A DNA stretch of 64,000 bases from the NCBI RefSeq assembly GCF_934191625.1, contig NZ_CAKPUG010000003.1, forward strand, positions 248,001-312,000, in the 5' to 3' direction. The notes under the pieces are model-generated. The model was not told the DNA's origin, ran no database searches, and was given only the letters and a program-made list of their open reading frames with translations. Below are positions 47,589 to 55,260 of the stretch, one piece after another (position 1 is the stretch's first letter; the number at the start of each line of letters is the position of its first letter). Both the position numbers and the translations under genes were made by a program. The DNA comes from an uncultured Lactococcus sp. (GTDB taxonomy: Bacteria > Bacillota > Bacilli > Lactobacillales > Streptococcaceae).

Positions 47589-47723
47589 TCATATATTTAA
47601 AATAGCCAACATCCAATAGCCGACGATGAAACCAAAGGTTATTCCACTTACCAAAAACATAAAGTTTACAATATACCATTCGCTTTTTGGGATACTAATT
47701 TCTTTTTTATTTTTTACGTACAT
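47589..47723 (-). CDS. 44-aa membrane peptide, copy 2
   Basis: Predicted product identical to the peptide at 42025-42159, with the same AGGAGG site. It follows surface protein 4 after the duplicated terminator. Confidence 0.75.
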   Translation of the reverse strand: MYVKNKKEISIPKSEWYIVNFMFLVSGITFGFIVGYWMLAILNI

Positions 47724-47785
47724 AAGTCCTCCTAATTTTCGATTTTTAATTTACTAATATATTTTTTTCTAAATCACTTACATTC

Positions 47786-47822
47786 AAAAAGGTTCTACGT
47801 TTGTATATAGTAGAACCTTTTA
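47786..47822 (-). terminator. Terminator after surface protein 4
   Basis: Identical copy of the hairpin at 42222-42258. Confidence 0.85.
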
Positions 47823-47874
47823 GGAAAATTGAATTATATATTAAGTTAGATTGAGATTCACTTGCTTAAAAGGT

Positions 47875-49797
47875 TTATTTCTCAGAGAAGTGATAGAAAA
47901 GATTGTCTACATATCTCCCTGATTTTGTCGCATTACCCACCAAATCAATATGGGAAACAATTGTTGTATCGCCTGCCTTCATCTCACCAATCTTATGTTC
48001 GCTAGCATCTTGGGTTACATCATGTGTACCCGTTCCATCCACAAAGTTCAGTTTGTAAGCGACAGGTGAATCACCCTTGCCGTCATCCAACATGTAGCTG
48101 TTGTTTGACTTAACGGAGACTTCAACCGTTTTACCACCATCATAAGGCATATAGTGGCCCCCTACTTGTGTAGCATTTTTCAACTCCACATTGGCCACTT
48201 CACCTGTACCACGGTTAGCATCTGTCAGTGTTACAGCGCTCGGTACTACACCATACCATCCAGGTTCCCCTGGTGCCTGTGCAGTGTAATTGTATTCCAC
48301 TTCTACTTTATCATTTGTCACATCATTTTGATCCCCTTGAATAGCATTCGCAGCTGTATTCAAGTTGGCCACATCTGTTGAGAAATCACCAAGGCCGGCT
48401 TGAGACAAGTCTGTACCTGGAACATATGCGTTCACACATGCTTGGGCTGTCGCAACAGCTTTAGACCAGCCACTACGCACATAATCATAGGTTCCGGCAG
48501 CTGCTTTTGAAGTTTTCGCTTTCGTCATATCTGCTTCAAAGTCTGTCGCAGCTTCCATAAAATCATGCAAAGTTTTCATGTTGGCATCGGCTTTGACTTT
48601 ATCCCCTAATGGGTCTCCAGCTTTCATGGCTTTGGCATCCACAATGAAATACATACCATAGGCATCTCCAATTTGTTTCAGCATGTTTTCCTTTTCATCA
48701 CTATCATTCAGTGCCATGACTGCTTGGCGGGCTGTTTCTATCTTTTGAACCGTTACTCCTGCATTGAGTTCGCCATACGTGGTATCTTTAAACAAAGCAT
48801 CCACAAGATCCTGAGCTGCTGTTTCAGGTACATCTGCTAATGTTTTTGCCTGTGCTAAATCATGTAAGAATGTAGTAAATGAACCTTGATTTCCCCAGTC
48901 TATGGTAGAGTATCCTGTGGCATTAGTAAATTGTTCAGAGATTGACTTAGAGGCTCCAAGAATAGCTGCAACATAACCTGATTTGAGCTTCGTATGGGTA
49001 GAATCTGTAAAAACATTTTTGATATAATCACTTGCTTTACCCGATTCTGCCGTAAAAATTTTCTTTGTACTATCTATACTGTGAAGTGGTACATATAAAT
49101 CCCAGGCTGTACCAATATTCGTGAGCAAAGTATCCTTGTCTGGTTCAGAATCAGATAAGGACATCACCTTATCTAAAGCACTTTTAATATCAGCTCTATC
49201 TATATTCGTTTTCAGCTTTGTCGCTGCCGATCCATCTGTAAAAAGGTTATTAACTGCTTCCGTGGCTTCTAATAATAGATTCTCATCAACACCATGGACT
49301 GAGCCATCAGTATTCACTGTAAATGCGTATGTTTTCCCTGATTTAAAGCTTTTTTCTCCTGTATATTGGGGATTCACACCGCTGGCTTCATCCTGGAATG
49401 TTGCATCTTCACCAAAAGTTATTCTAAAAACATCACCAGTTTCTAGTTCAACCTTATTTCCCGCGTCATCAAGAAATTCCCCTTGATTATTTGGGTTAAG
49501 ATTAATTTTAGTACCACTATTCTTTGTGACCTCCAGAGTATATCCTGGCCAAAAAAAATCGACAAAAGCAGCCTTTTCTATACAAACTAAGTATTTATTT
49601 GCTACACCTATAGTTAAACCAGATATCCCCCTAATTACGACCGCATCATCTCCAATGCTAACTTTTTGTGCTAATTTTACCGCTTTTGAGTGATTGATTC
49701 GATGACATTCTGCCGCATGCGCCAATGATTGTGTAGCCCCTAAAAGTGTAAGCACTGTGAGGGTTGCTGCTCCGATAGTAATAAATTTCTTTTTCAT
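47875..49797 (-). CDS. Secreted surface protein 4 (non-LRR N-terminus)
   Basis: 640 aa. The signal peptide is of the same type (MKKKFITIGAATLTVLTLLG). The N-terminal domain has no leucine-rich repeats: a beta-rich part (about 45-165) is followed by three helical modules of the AVNNLFTDGSAATKLKTNID / IKNVFTDSTHTKLKSG / LVDALFKDTTYGELNAG type. From IGDAYGMYFIVDAK on it matches proteins 2 and 3 nearly perfectly. The abrupt change from divergent to near-identical DNA near 48671 is a recombination joint. Upstream anchor genes are decayed. Confidence 0.85.
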   Translation of the reverse strand: MKKKFITIGAATLTVLTLLGATQSLAHAAECHRINHSKAVKLAQKVSIGDDAVVIRGISGLTIGVANKYLVCIEKAAFVDFFWPGYTLEVTKNSGTKINLNPNNQGEFLDDAGNKVELETGDVFRITFGEDATFQDEASGVNPQYTGEKSFKSGKTYAFTVNTDGSVHGVDENLLLEATEAVNNLFTDGSAATKLKTNIDRADIKSALDKVMSLSDSEPDKDTLLTNIGTAWDLYVPLHSIDSTKKIFTAESGKASDYIKNVFTDSTHTKLKSGYVAAILGASKSISEQFTNATGYSTIDWGNQGSFTTFLHDLAQAKTLADVPETAAQDLVDALFKDTTYGELNAGVTVQKIETARQAVMALNDSDEKENMLKQIGDAYGMYFIVDAKAMKAGDPLGDKVKADANMKTLHDFMEAATDFEADMTKAKTSKAAAGTYDYVRSGWSKAVATAQACVNAYVPGTDLSQAGLGDFSTDVANLNTAANAIQGDQNDVTNDKVEVEYNYTAQAPGEPGWYGVVPSAVTLTDANRGTGEVANVELKNATQVGGHYMPYDGGKTVEVSVKSNNSYMLDDGKGDSPVAYKLNFVDGTGTHDVTQDASEHKIGEMKAGDTTIVSHIDLVGNATKSGRYVDNLFYHFSEK

Positions 49798-49861
49798 TTT
49801 TTACCTTCCTTATTTATAATTTTATTTATAAAAAGAGAATGCTCCCTTATTTATCATGTTT

Positions 49862-50046
49862 ATTGCACTACTAATATCGCATCGGATGTAGAACCATTCA
49901 AAAGAAATTTACCCTCTTTTAACGAGAAAGCGGATATGGTAACAACTATCGGATAATTGCCACTGTTTTCCAATCCGGATGGGGCATCATAATCGTGAGT
50001 TTTAGCATAAAAGTTAGAGGATTAACTTCACCACCACAGGAACCAT
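49862..50046 (-). pseudogene. Internally deleted copy of the accessory anchor gene
   Basis: One frame reads NFYAKTHDYDAPSG joined directly to NYPIVVTISAFSLKEGK and NGSTSDAILVVQ stop. This matches both ends of the protein at 46047 and lacks about 80 central residues. Confidence 0.75.
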
Positions 50047-50055
50047 CGCTTTTTT

Positions 50056-50230
50056 CTATTTATTATCCATTCTAATAACTCTGTTATGGTTTTTCTGAAT
50101 TTCCACTTTCGTTGTAATTAACCATAATAGTTTTACTATTGTAGAAGTGCTATTTCCATAGATATATTGATAATTTGAGGGTAGGGTTCCGCTTCCTACC
50201 TCTTCCCACATGTCCTCTTCTCTTATGATA
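50056..50230 (-). pseudogene. Decayed copy of the small LPxxG-type gene
   Basis: The stretch GSGTLPSNYQYIYGNSTST matches GSGTLLLNYQRVYGNSNST of the protein at 46566. The C-terminal anchor is missing. Confidence 0.7.
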
Positions 50231-50233
50231 AAT

Positions 50234-50293
50234 TTATTATATACCAGAAACACACAGCATTTTTATCTATTTTTAAACACAGCAGTAAAATTT
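50234..50293 (-). promoter_or_regulatory. Surface-locus promoter module, copy 3
   Basis: TATAAT at 50236-50241 with upstream AAATTTTACTGCTGTGTTTA, upstream of the decayed anchor genes and surface protein 4. Confidence 0.7.
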
Positions 50294-50499
50294 CTTGGAA
50301 TTAGAACGAACTACTTTGAAGTCTATGAAATAAGAATATATACAAGTAAACCCTTTCCAACTTTAGGGGTTTTATACACTTCTTTATAAGTTGATATAAG
50401 TCTTTTTACAGCCAAATGCAAACAAAAAATAAATTAGAATTTCACCTTATATTATATATGCTGATATTTTCAGGTAATAAAAATTAATATGGAGTAAAT

Positions 50500-50613
50500 A
50501 TGAAACACATAAAAATTCTTGCAATGAAGTTACTTTCAACATCTCGCTTAGGAATTTCTCTTCTAGAATCGTTGCGTTTGATTAAACGTCATGTTCTGTC
50601 TTTGAAAAAATAG
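50500..50613 (+). CDS. 37-aa basic peptide
   Basis: MKHIKILAMKLLSTSRLGIS, then LLESLRLIKRHVLSLKK. GGAG lies 5 bases before the ATG. Strongly basic and amphipathic, without acidic tail. It could be a peptide signal, a bacteriocin-like peptide or a chance ORF. It is the only plus-strand gene candidate in the island. Sequence 50294-50499 holds only T-rich promoter-like DNA. Confidence 0.4.
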   Translation: MKHIKILAMKLLSTSRLGISLLESLRLIKRHVLSLKK

Positions 50614-50676
50614 ATCAAGTAACTGTAAAAATTTCTAAAGTAAATTTGAAAAAGCAAATAAACCCTGTTTTAAATG

Positions 50677-50703
50677 AAAAAAAAATACCTCACTTGAGGT
50701 ACT
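50677..50703 (-). terminator. Minus-strand terminator at the island edge
   Basis: TACCTC-ACTT-GAGGTA stem followed by nine Ts on the minus strand. Confidence 0.65.
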
Positions 50704-50827
50704 TCAATATCGTATAAATCGCTCCCAACTAAAATGGAAACTGAATCAATTGTCTTAGTTATGAACCTACAAATAGAATATTAGACTTGGTTTCCTTTAA
50801 AACTTGACGAAATTCACAAATTTAGAA

Positions 50828-50859
50828 GCTGTGAAATTAAACATAAGTAATTTCACAGC
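50828..50859. other. Strong isolated hairpin
   Basis: GCTGTGAAATT/AATTTCACAGC, perfect 11-bp stem with a 10-base loop and no T-run. It lies close to the right att-like repeat. Sequence 50912-51251 shows no convincing gene. Confidence 0.5.
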
Positions 50860-50896
50860 AATAAAAATTCTTCCTTTGGTTTATGCAAAATTTATA

Positions 50897-50911
50897 TTCT
50901 GCCCACTTTTT
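50897..50911. repeat. Candidate attachment site, right copy
   Basis: TTCTGCCCACTTTTT, identical to 38816-38830. Confidence 0.45.
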
Positions 50912-51251
50912 ACACCGCAGTGTGTGTGGAAAAACTTATAATTCTTTTCCCTAACTCTGTTTTTATTTGTTCATATATTGCTGCATGGAACGCTTTTTTT
51001 TTAATGAGTGTTCCAGATTTACAAGGACTCAAGGCAATATAGCCTTCCAACACAATTGCACGATAAACTTTCTATCATATTCAATACAAAAGAAAGCATC
51101 TCCTTCCTTCAGTTTATTTCAATGAGAAGCGTTTCTCTTTTTTTCGTGTATACTCACAGCCCATGTGGTGACGCACTCAAAGCAAGATTCCATGATTTTC
51201 TATTAAGAAAAGAGCTGAATCCAACTCTTGACTTTATAAAATATTCACTTC

Positions 51252-51728
51252 TTATACGATCAGCGCTGCTTCTTCAGCTAAGACAACACCCTCTTCAAGC
51301 ACTTGATACAAAACCCATGAAAATATTGCAATAATCAGCGCTCCAAAAAGCGGAAATGCTCCCATTACAATTACACCTGGCGCATCATCCGCTTGGGCAA
51401 AGCGATAAAAGAAAGGCATTAATAACGCATAAACACCCGATACAAGAAATGCCATATTGCGAATGATCTTAAGGGCAGCCAAAGTATTTCTTGAAAAAGC
51501 TCGTCCAGATTGCATATAGGTTAAAATTTTATTGCCTTGAAAGAGAGCAATAAAATAAGGAATACTGGTCACAAAGAAACCTGTCAAAATAGGAATGGCA
51601 AAAGACCAGACCTCAGGATTTAACGATCCAGAAAAGAGCTGAAGTGTCAACATCCCTAGCACAAAAGCGACCATTAAAGCCATCATAAGTAATACGACTT
51701 TCAAAAAAATAACCCCTTTATTGTTCAT
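51252..51728 (-). CDS. DUF2975 family membrane protein
   Basis: About 158 aa with four membrane helices. DUF2975 proteins are paired with a small XRE regulator (YozG type), as here; the two overlap by 11 bases. Earlier in-frame ATGs exist, but the one at 51728 lies just before the first helix. Function unknown, perhaps modulating the regulator. Confidence 0.82.
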   Translation of the reverse strand: MNNKGVIFLKVVLLMMALMVAFVLGMLTLQLFSGSLNPEVWSFAIPILTGFFVTSIPYFIALFQGNKILTYMQSGRAFSRNTLAALKIIRNMAFLVSGVYALLMPFFYRFAQADDAPGVIVMGAFPLFGALIIAIFSWVLYQVLEEGVVLAEEAALIV

Positions 51729-51957
51729 TTTTATCTTTTTCTCCATTTTCTTCAACTTTTACATACTCCAAAATATCGCCAGGTTGGCAATCTAGTACTT
51801 CACAAATGGCTTCTAAGGTAGAGAACCGCACTGCTTTTGCTTTACCTGTCTTTAAAATCGACAAATTAGCCATGGTTACTCCCACCTTTTCAGATAATGT
51901 TGTCAGCGGCATTTGTCGCTCTTTCAGGACAAGATCTAAATTTACTTTTATTACCAT
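51718..51957 (-). CDS. XRE family regulator (YozG-like)
   Basis: 79 aa: one Cro/C1 helix-turn-helix, MPLTTLSEKVGVTMANLSIL, then KTGKAKAVRFSTLEAICEVL and DCQPGDILEY, the typical YozG sequence. The ATG has no ribosome-binding site and sits six bases after the -10 box, so the mRNA is predicted to be leaderless, as for some phage repressors. Repeats of AAACGAT over the promoter suggest self-control. Confidence 0.9.
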   Translation of the reverse strand: MVIKVNLDLVLKERQMPLTTLSEKVGVTMANLSILKTGKAKAVRFSTLEAICEVLDCQPGDILEYVKVEENGEKDKNEQ

Positions 51958-51963
51958 AAAATA

Positions 51964-52009
51964 AGTATATCAAATCGTTTATCGTTTATCAATATTTTTA
52001 TCGTTTTTC
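51964..52009 (-). promoter_or_regulatory. Promoter and operator of the XRE-DUF2975 pair
   Basis: TTGATA (51987-51992), 17-base spacer, TATACT (51964-51969) on the minus strand. AACGAT repeats occur twice in the spacer and once upstream. Confidence 0.7.
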
Positions 52010-52025
52010 GATATTTTCATTTAAA

Positions 52026-52052
52026 ATAAAAAGACTGTGCTAAGCACAATCT
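52026..52052 (-). terminator. Terminator of the zupT unit
   Basis: AGATTGTGCT-AGCACAGTCT stem (one mismatch) followed by TTTTATTTT on the minus strand. Confidence 0.6.
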
Positions 52053-52119
52053 TCACCTTCAGTTTTCAATTGCAGTAAAGTCTAGATTACCTTTACTTCT
52101 ATGTTAGAATACGAAATAG

Positions 52120-52308
52120 TTAGTCGTTTTTCCTCATTAAATTAAAATGTGGGACGCTTTTTTCAGTAAAAAATACCCAAATAAAAGTAAGACAAGTACT
52201 TGTCAATTCCTGTTTGATTAATAATCTTTCCAAATATGTGTCTGAGTTTGCGATGGTACATGCAATACATGTGAGTTGTGCATTATCTATGCCACCCTTA
52301 AAATACAT
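52120..52308 (-). CDS. Short ORF after zupT
   Basis: 62 aa beginning MYFKGGIDNAQLTCIACTIA, with a strong AAGGAG four bases before the ATG and 21 bases after the zupT stop. No family recognised; the sequence does not look strongly conserved. It may be a remnant. Confidence 0.35.
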   Translation of the reverse strand: MYFKGGIDNAQLTCIACTIANSDTYLERLLIKQELTSTCLTFIWVFFTEKSVPHFNLMRKND

Positions 52309-52329
52309 CCTTCTCCTTCTCAACTTTTC

Positions 52330-53145
52330 TTATAGTAATAACCATAAACTCACAGCCATTACAGCCATACCTGAAATCAACCCGTAAATGGACAAATGAT
52401 GATCGCCGTACTCCCTAGCACTTGGTAACAATTCATCAAATGAAATGTAAATCATAATCCCAGCCACCGCTGCAAAAATCATCCCAAAGACAATATCGCT
52501 CAAGAAGGGCAGCAAGATCATATAGCCAATGATGGCGCCCACAGGCTCAGAAAGACCCGACAAAGCAGTAATCAGAAAGGCTTTGAGCTTAGAGCCTGTT
52601 GAGAAATAAATCGGCGCTGCTACAGCTATGCCCTCCGGCACATTGTGGATGATGATAGCAATCAAGATGGGAAGCGCCACATTGAGATCTTGCAAGGCAG
52701 CAATAAAGGTCATCAAACCTTCTGGAAAGTTATGGATGGTAACTGCTAGTGCCGTGAAAAGCCCTGTGCGGAGCAGTTTAGCCCGACTTTCGCTGTTTTG
52801 TATTTTAGTATTAGGGGCGAAATCCGTAATATCTTTGGAGTCATGAGGGTCAGTAGCGCGTGGCATAAATTTATCAATGAGGGCAATTATCAAAATTCCC
52901 GCAAAAAAGCCGATTGTGGCAAGCAAAGTCCCGTCTTTATTTCCTACTTCAGCACTCAACATATCTTTTGCCTTACTTAGTATTTCTACCAACGAAATGT
53001 AAATCATAACACCTGCTGAAAAACCAAGGCTGACCGCTAAAAATTTGGTATTGGATTTTTTGGCAAAAAAAACTACTAAGGCGCCGATAACTGTAGAAAT
53101 TCCAGCAATGAAGGTCAGGAAAAGGGCAAATAATATATCGTCCAA
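52330..53145 (-). CDS. zupT: ZIP family divalent metal transporter (ZupT-like)
   Basis: 271 aa with eight helices. The metal path motifs are ALAVTIHNFPEGLMTFIAAL (helix IV) and IAIIIHNVPEGIAVAAP (helix V). It probably imports zinc or related divalent metals. An acidic, His-containing loop (about 98-120) lies between helices III and IV. Confidence 0.92.
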   Translation of the reverse strand: MDDILFALFLTFIAGISTVIGALVVFFAKKSNTKFLAVSLGFSAGVMIYISLVEILSKAKDMLSAEVGNKDGTLLATIGFFAGILIIALIDKFMPRATDPHDSKDITDFAPNTKIQNSESRAKLLRTGLFTALAVTIHNFPEGLMTFIAALQDLNVALPILIAIIIHNVPEGIAVAAPIYFSTGSKLKAFLITALSGLSEPVGAIIGYMILLPFLSDIVFGMIFAAVAGIMIYISFDELLPSAREYGDHHLSIYGLISGMAVMAVSLWLLL

Positions 53146-53867
53146 TTTTTTTCTCTCTATATTTGTTAATATCTTGTTCTATATGATTATAACAAAAAAC
53201 TACAAGGTGAATCACACGATAAATGATTTCCTCCGAATTCCTGCATTCGAAATAATAGTCCTCTTTCAAAAAAATTATTATTATTTCTAGCTCTTTTGTC
53301 ATCGATTATCAGGCTACGAGCTTTGAGAGTTTATAGAAATGATACTTTTTGTGTTATAAGTACTTCTTCTATTTCAATTCTCTGCCTGTGTCAAAGCTCC
53401 TTTAGCCCTCCACATTTTATACCATATTTTTGGCATAGACTAATTTTGCAACGAAGAAAACTAAGATGGAAATACATCGGCTGAGTGTTTTTATTTCAAA
53501 AAATAATCATTTAAGAGTACTATTGGATACCCCTTCTCTTCCAACATTCCCACTCATTTATGATCAAATTTTAAAAACCATTAAACAATCTGATAAGTAG
53601 CGGAAGACAGTAATAAAGTTCTTGCTATTGTTCCACCAAAAGTAAAAAACATGTCACTTGTACGCATTTTAGTATTAACCTTTTTTCACTCATACCCGAT
53701 CCTTTTACCGAGAAGCTTCCCCACAAATGCACAGGATTCTAAAGGAAAATTTCCACTAAAACTCAAGCGAATGTTGCCGTTAAACTCACTCCTAAATTAA
53801 ACATAGCTCTACCTCTTTTATTATTTGAAGCTTCTATAAAAACTCTTTCAATTTATTATATAAAAAA
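53146..53867. other. Gene-poor region with degraded coding traces
   Basis: No intact gene is seen. A 44-aa plus-strand ORF (53466-53600, MEIHRLSVFISKNNHLRVLL) lacks a ribosome-binding site. Minus-strand stretches such as RTSDMFFTFGGTIARTLLL and LEEKGYPIVLLNDYFLK look like pieces of a decayed gene. Confidence 0.35.
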
Positions 53868-53896
53868 ACAAAAAAACTCTGACCTAAGGCAGAGTC
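53868..53896 (-). terminator. Terminator of the small membrane protein/YxeA unit
   Basis: GACTCTGCC/GGTCAGAGT-type stem followed by TTTTTTTG on the minus strand. Confidence 0.75.
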
Positions 53897-54008
53897 TACA
53901 ATAATGAATAGAGACCTATTCATTTATTATTCTATTTTATTTTTAAGCTTAAGTCAACATATTACTTTTATGAGTAGATATAGATATAGATATAAATTTC
54001 AAAATACT

Positions 54009-54206
54009 TTAGAAAATAATGTTAAAAGTTTTGATCAGCCTTTGCTTAAAATCACTCAAAAATACACTCAAAAAATCTTTCTTATAGACTATGTACAAGT
54101 AAAGACTCTTAATGAGACTAGTAAAAAATAAGATGACAACAATAAACAAAAGAATAACTAACATCAGTTTAGCTAGCATCTCTAGCCACCAAAATAAAAA
54201 GCTCAT
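54009..54206 (-). CDS. 65-aa membrane protein
   Basis: Begins MSFLFWWLEMLAKLMLVILL with one long hydrophobic stretch (about 10-38), then a basic tail (FLSDFKQRLIKTFNIIF). GAGGGAAG directly precedes the ATG. It follows the YxeA gene by 76 bases and precedes a terminator. Family not recognised. Downstream (53971-53995) an ATAGAT microsatellite is present. Confidence 0.5.
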   Translation of the reverse strand: MSFLFWWLEMLAKLMLVILLFIVVILFFTSLIKSLYLYIVYKKDFLSVFLSDFKQRLIKTFNIIF

Positions 54207-54282
54207 CTTCCCTCAAATTCCTTGTTTTTTGTATGTTTTAGCACAGAGCACTCAAGAAATAAAGCAACTTCTACTCTACAAT

Positions 54283-54636
54283 TTAATCTATTTCTTCGAG
54301 TGGCTGGCGCGGTATTTCAGACTTATCATGTGCTATCCAACTTGTTACTTTTTTATTTTTATTTGAAAATACTTCTAAATATGTTTCTGGTTTAATTTTA
54401 TAATAAGTATTAAACTTAAGCTCTTGACTTTCTCCCTTTTCGTCAAAACCTTCTATAATATAAGTATAACGCGTTACACTTTTTCCTTTATGTTGCACCT
54501 TTTTTTCTACAGGTTTATATTCTTCATATATTTTTCCATAATAATTTGTTCCTTTATAACTTGAAATATACCAAGAATACCCACTAGCAGCTATAAACAA
54601 CATTACAGCCGCAAATACTAGGAGTACATTTCTCAT
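54283..54636 (-). CDS. YxeA family (DUF1093) protein
   Basis: 117 aa with an N-terminal helix and an extracellular OB-like domain: YKGTNYYGKIYEEYKPVEKK, RYTYIIEGFDEKGESQELKF, TYLEVFSNKNKKVTSWIAHD and EIPRQPLEEI. These are hallmarks of DUF1093. Often multicopy in Lactobacillales; function unknown. AAAGGAAA precedes the ATG. Confidence 0.82.
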   Translation of the reverse strand: MRNVLLVFAAVMLFIAASGYSWYISSYKGTNYYGKIYEEYKPVEKKVQHKGKSVTRYTYIIEGFDEKGESQELKFNTYYKIKPETYLEVFSNKNKKVTSWIAHDKSEIPRQPLEEID

Positions 54637-54838
54637 TTTTTATTTCCTTTAATTATATATTAAAATAGTTAGTATTATTATAACATTAATACCTTATTTT
54701 ATATACTTAAAATTTAAGACATTTTTATTACGTGAAAAAGTTACTTTTGATATTTCAGACATAATTTTAATTTATTTCCTACTCTATCAAAAAATTGTCC
54801 TTCTCTTAAAATGCTATAATAAGAAGAAAGGAGACAGC

Positions 54839-55180
54839 ATGACTCGACAAGACCTAATCCAACTCGTATTACATTTGACGAATTCCTATGAAGACTATCC
54901 TTTTAATAATAATAACCGTGAAAAAATTCTCTGGACAGCTCTTAGACAAAAAACTAATAAAAAAATCATTTGTTTAATATTTGAGAAAGACAATGAATTA
55001 CTCATTGATTTAAAACTGCATCCCGAACATGGTGAGGAAGCGAGACAAATTACCGGAGTTTTTCCTGGTTATCACATGAATAAAACCCACTGGAATACCA
55101 TTAAGGTAAATAGTACAGCTTTAACATCTGATGGACTTATTAACATGATTAAAGAGAGCGATGCATTAACTAAAAATTAA
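54839..55180 (+). CDS. MmcQ/YjbR family protein
   Basis: 113 aa, small alpha/beta protein: SYEDYPFNNNN, ICLIFEKDNELLIDLKLHPE, VFPGYHMNKTHWNTI. Family fold CyaY-like, suspected nucleic acid binder. AAGGAG precedes the ATG. Single gene. Confidence 0.85.
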   Translation: MTRQDLIQLVLHLTNSYEDYPFNNNNREKILWTALRQKTNKKIICLIFEKDNELLIDLKLHPEHGEEARQITGVFPGYHMNKTHWNTIKVNSTALTSDGLINMIKESDALTKN

Positions 55181-55260
55181 GTTCTCCCGCTAGTGTAAGA
55201 CTGCTTGGTAGAGTAGTTTGCTCTTTTTATTAGGTGTCATCTCATATATTTCACTTGCAT

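Larger units (their letters stand above)
47568..48671. repeat. Direct repeat R, copy 2 (about 1.1 kb)
   Basis: Counterpart of 42004-43107 in the same orientation, with only scattered differences. Confidence 0.9.

Noticed and set aside
42590..48381. Three identical 75-codon plus-strand ORFs (42590, 44426, 48154)
   Set aside because: They are antisense shadows of the duplicated C-terminal module of the surface proteins; their identity only reflects the DNA repeats.
40032..49797. WxL surface domain in the four large proteins
   Set aside because: The C-terminal module has the general beta-rich feel and a small LPxxG partner, but neither of the two W-x-L motifs is present.
51008..51334. Plus-strand 108-codon ORF overlapping the DUF2975 gene end
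   Set aside because: No ribosome-binding site, overlaps a convincing minus-strand gene, no recognisable domain.
53971..53995. ATAGAT short repeat as a phase-variation tract
   Set aside because: It lies outside any supported gene or promoter.
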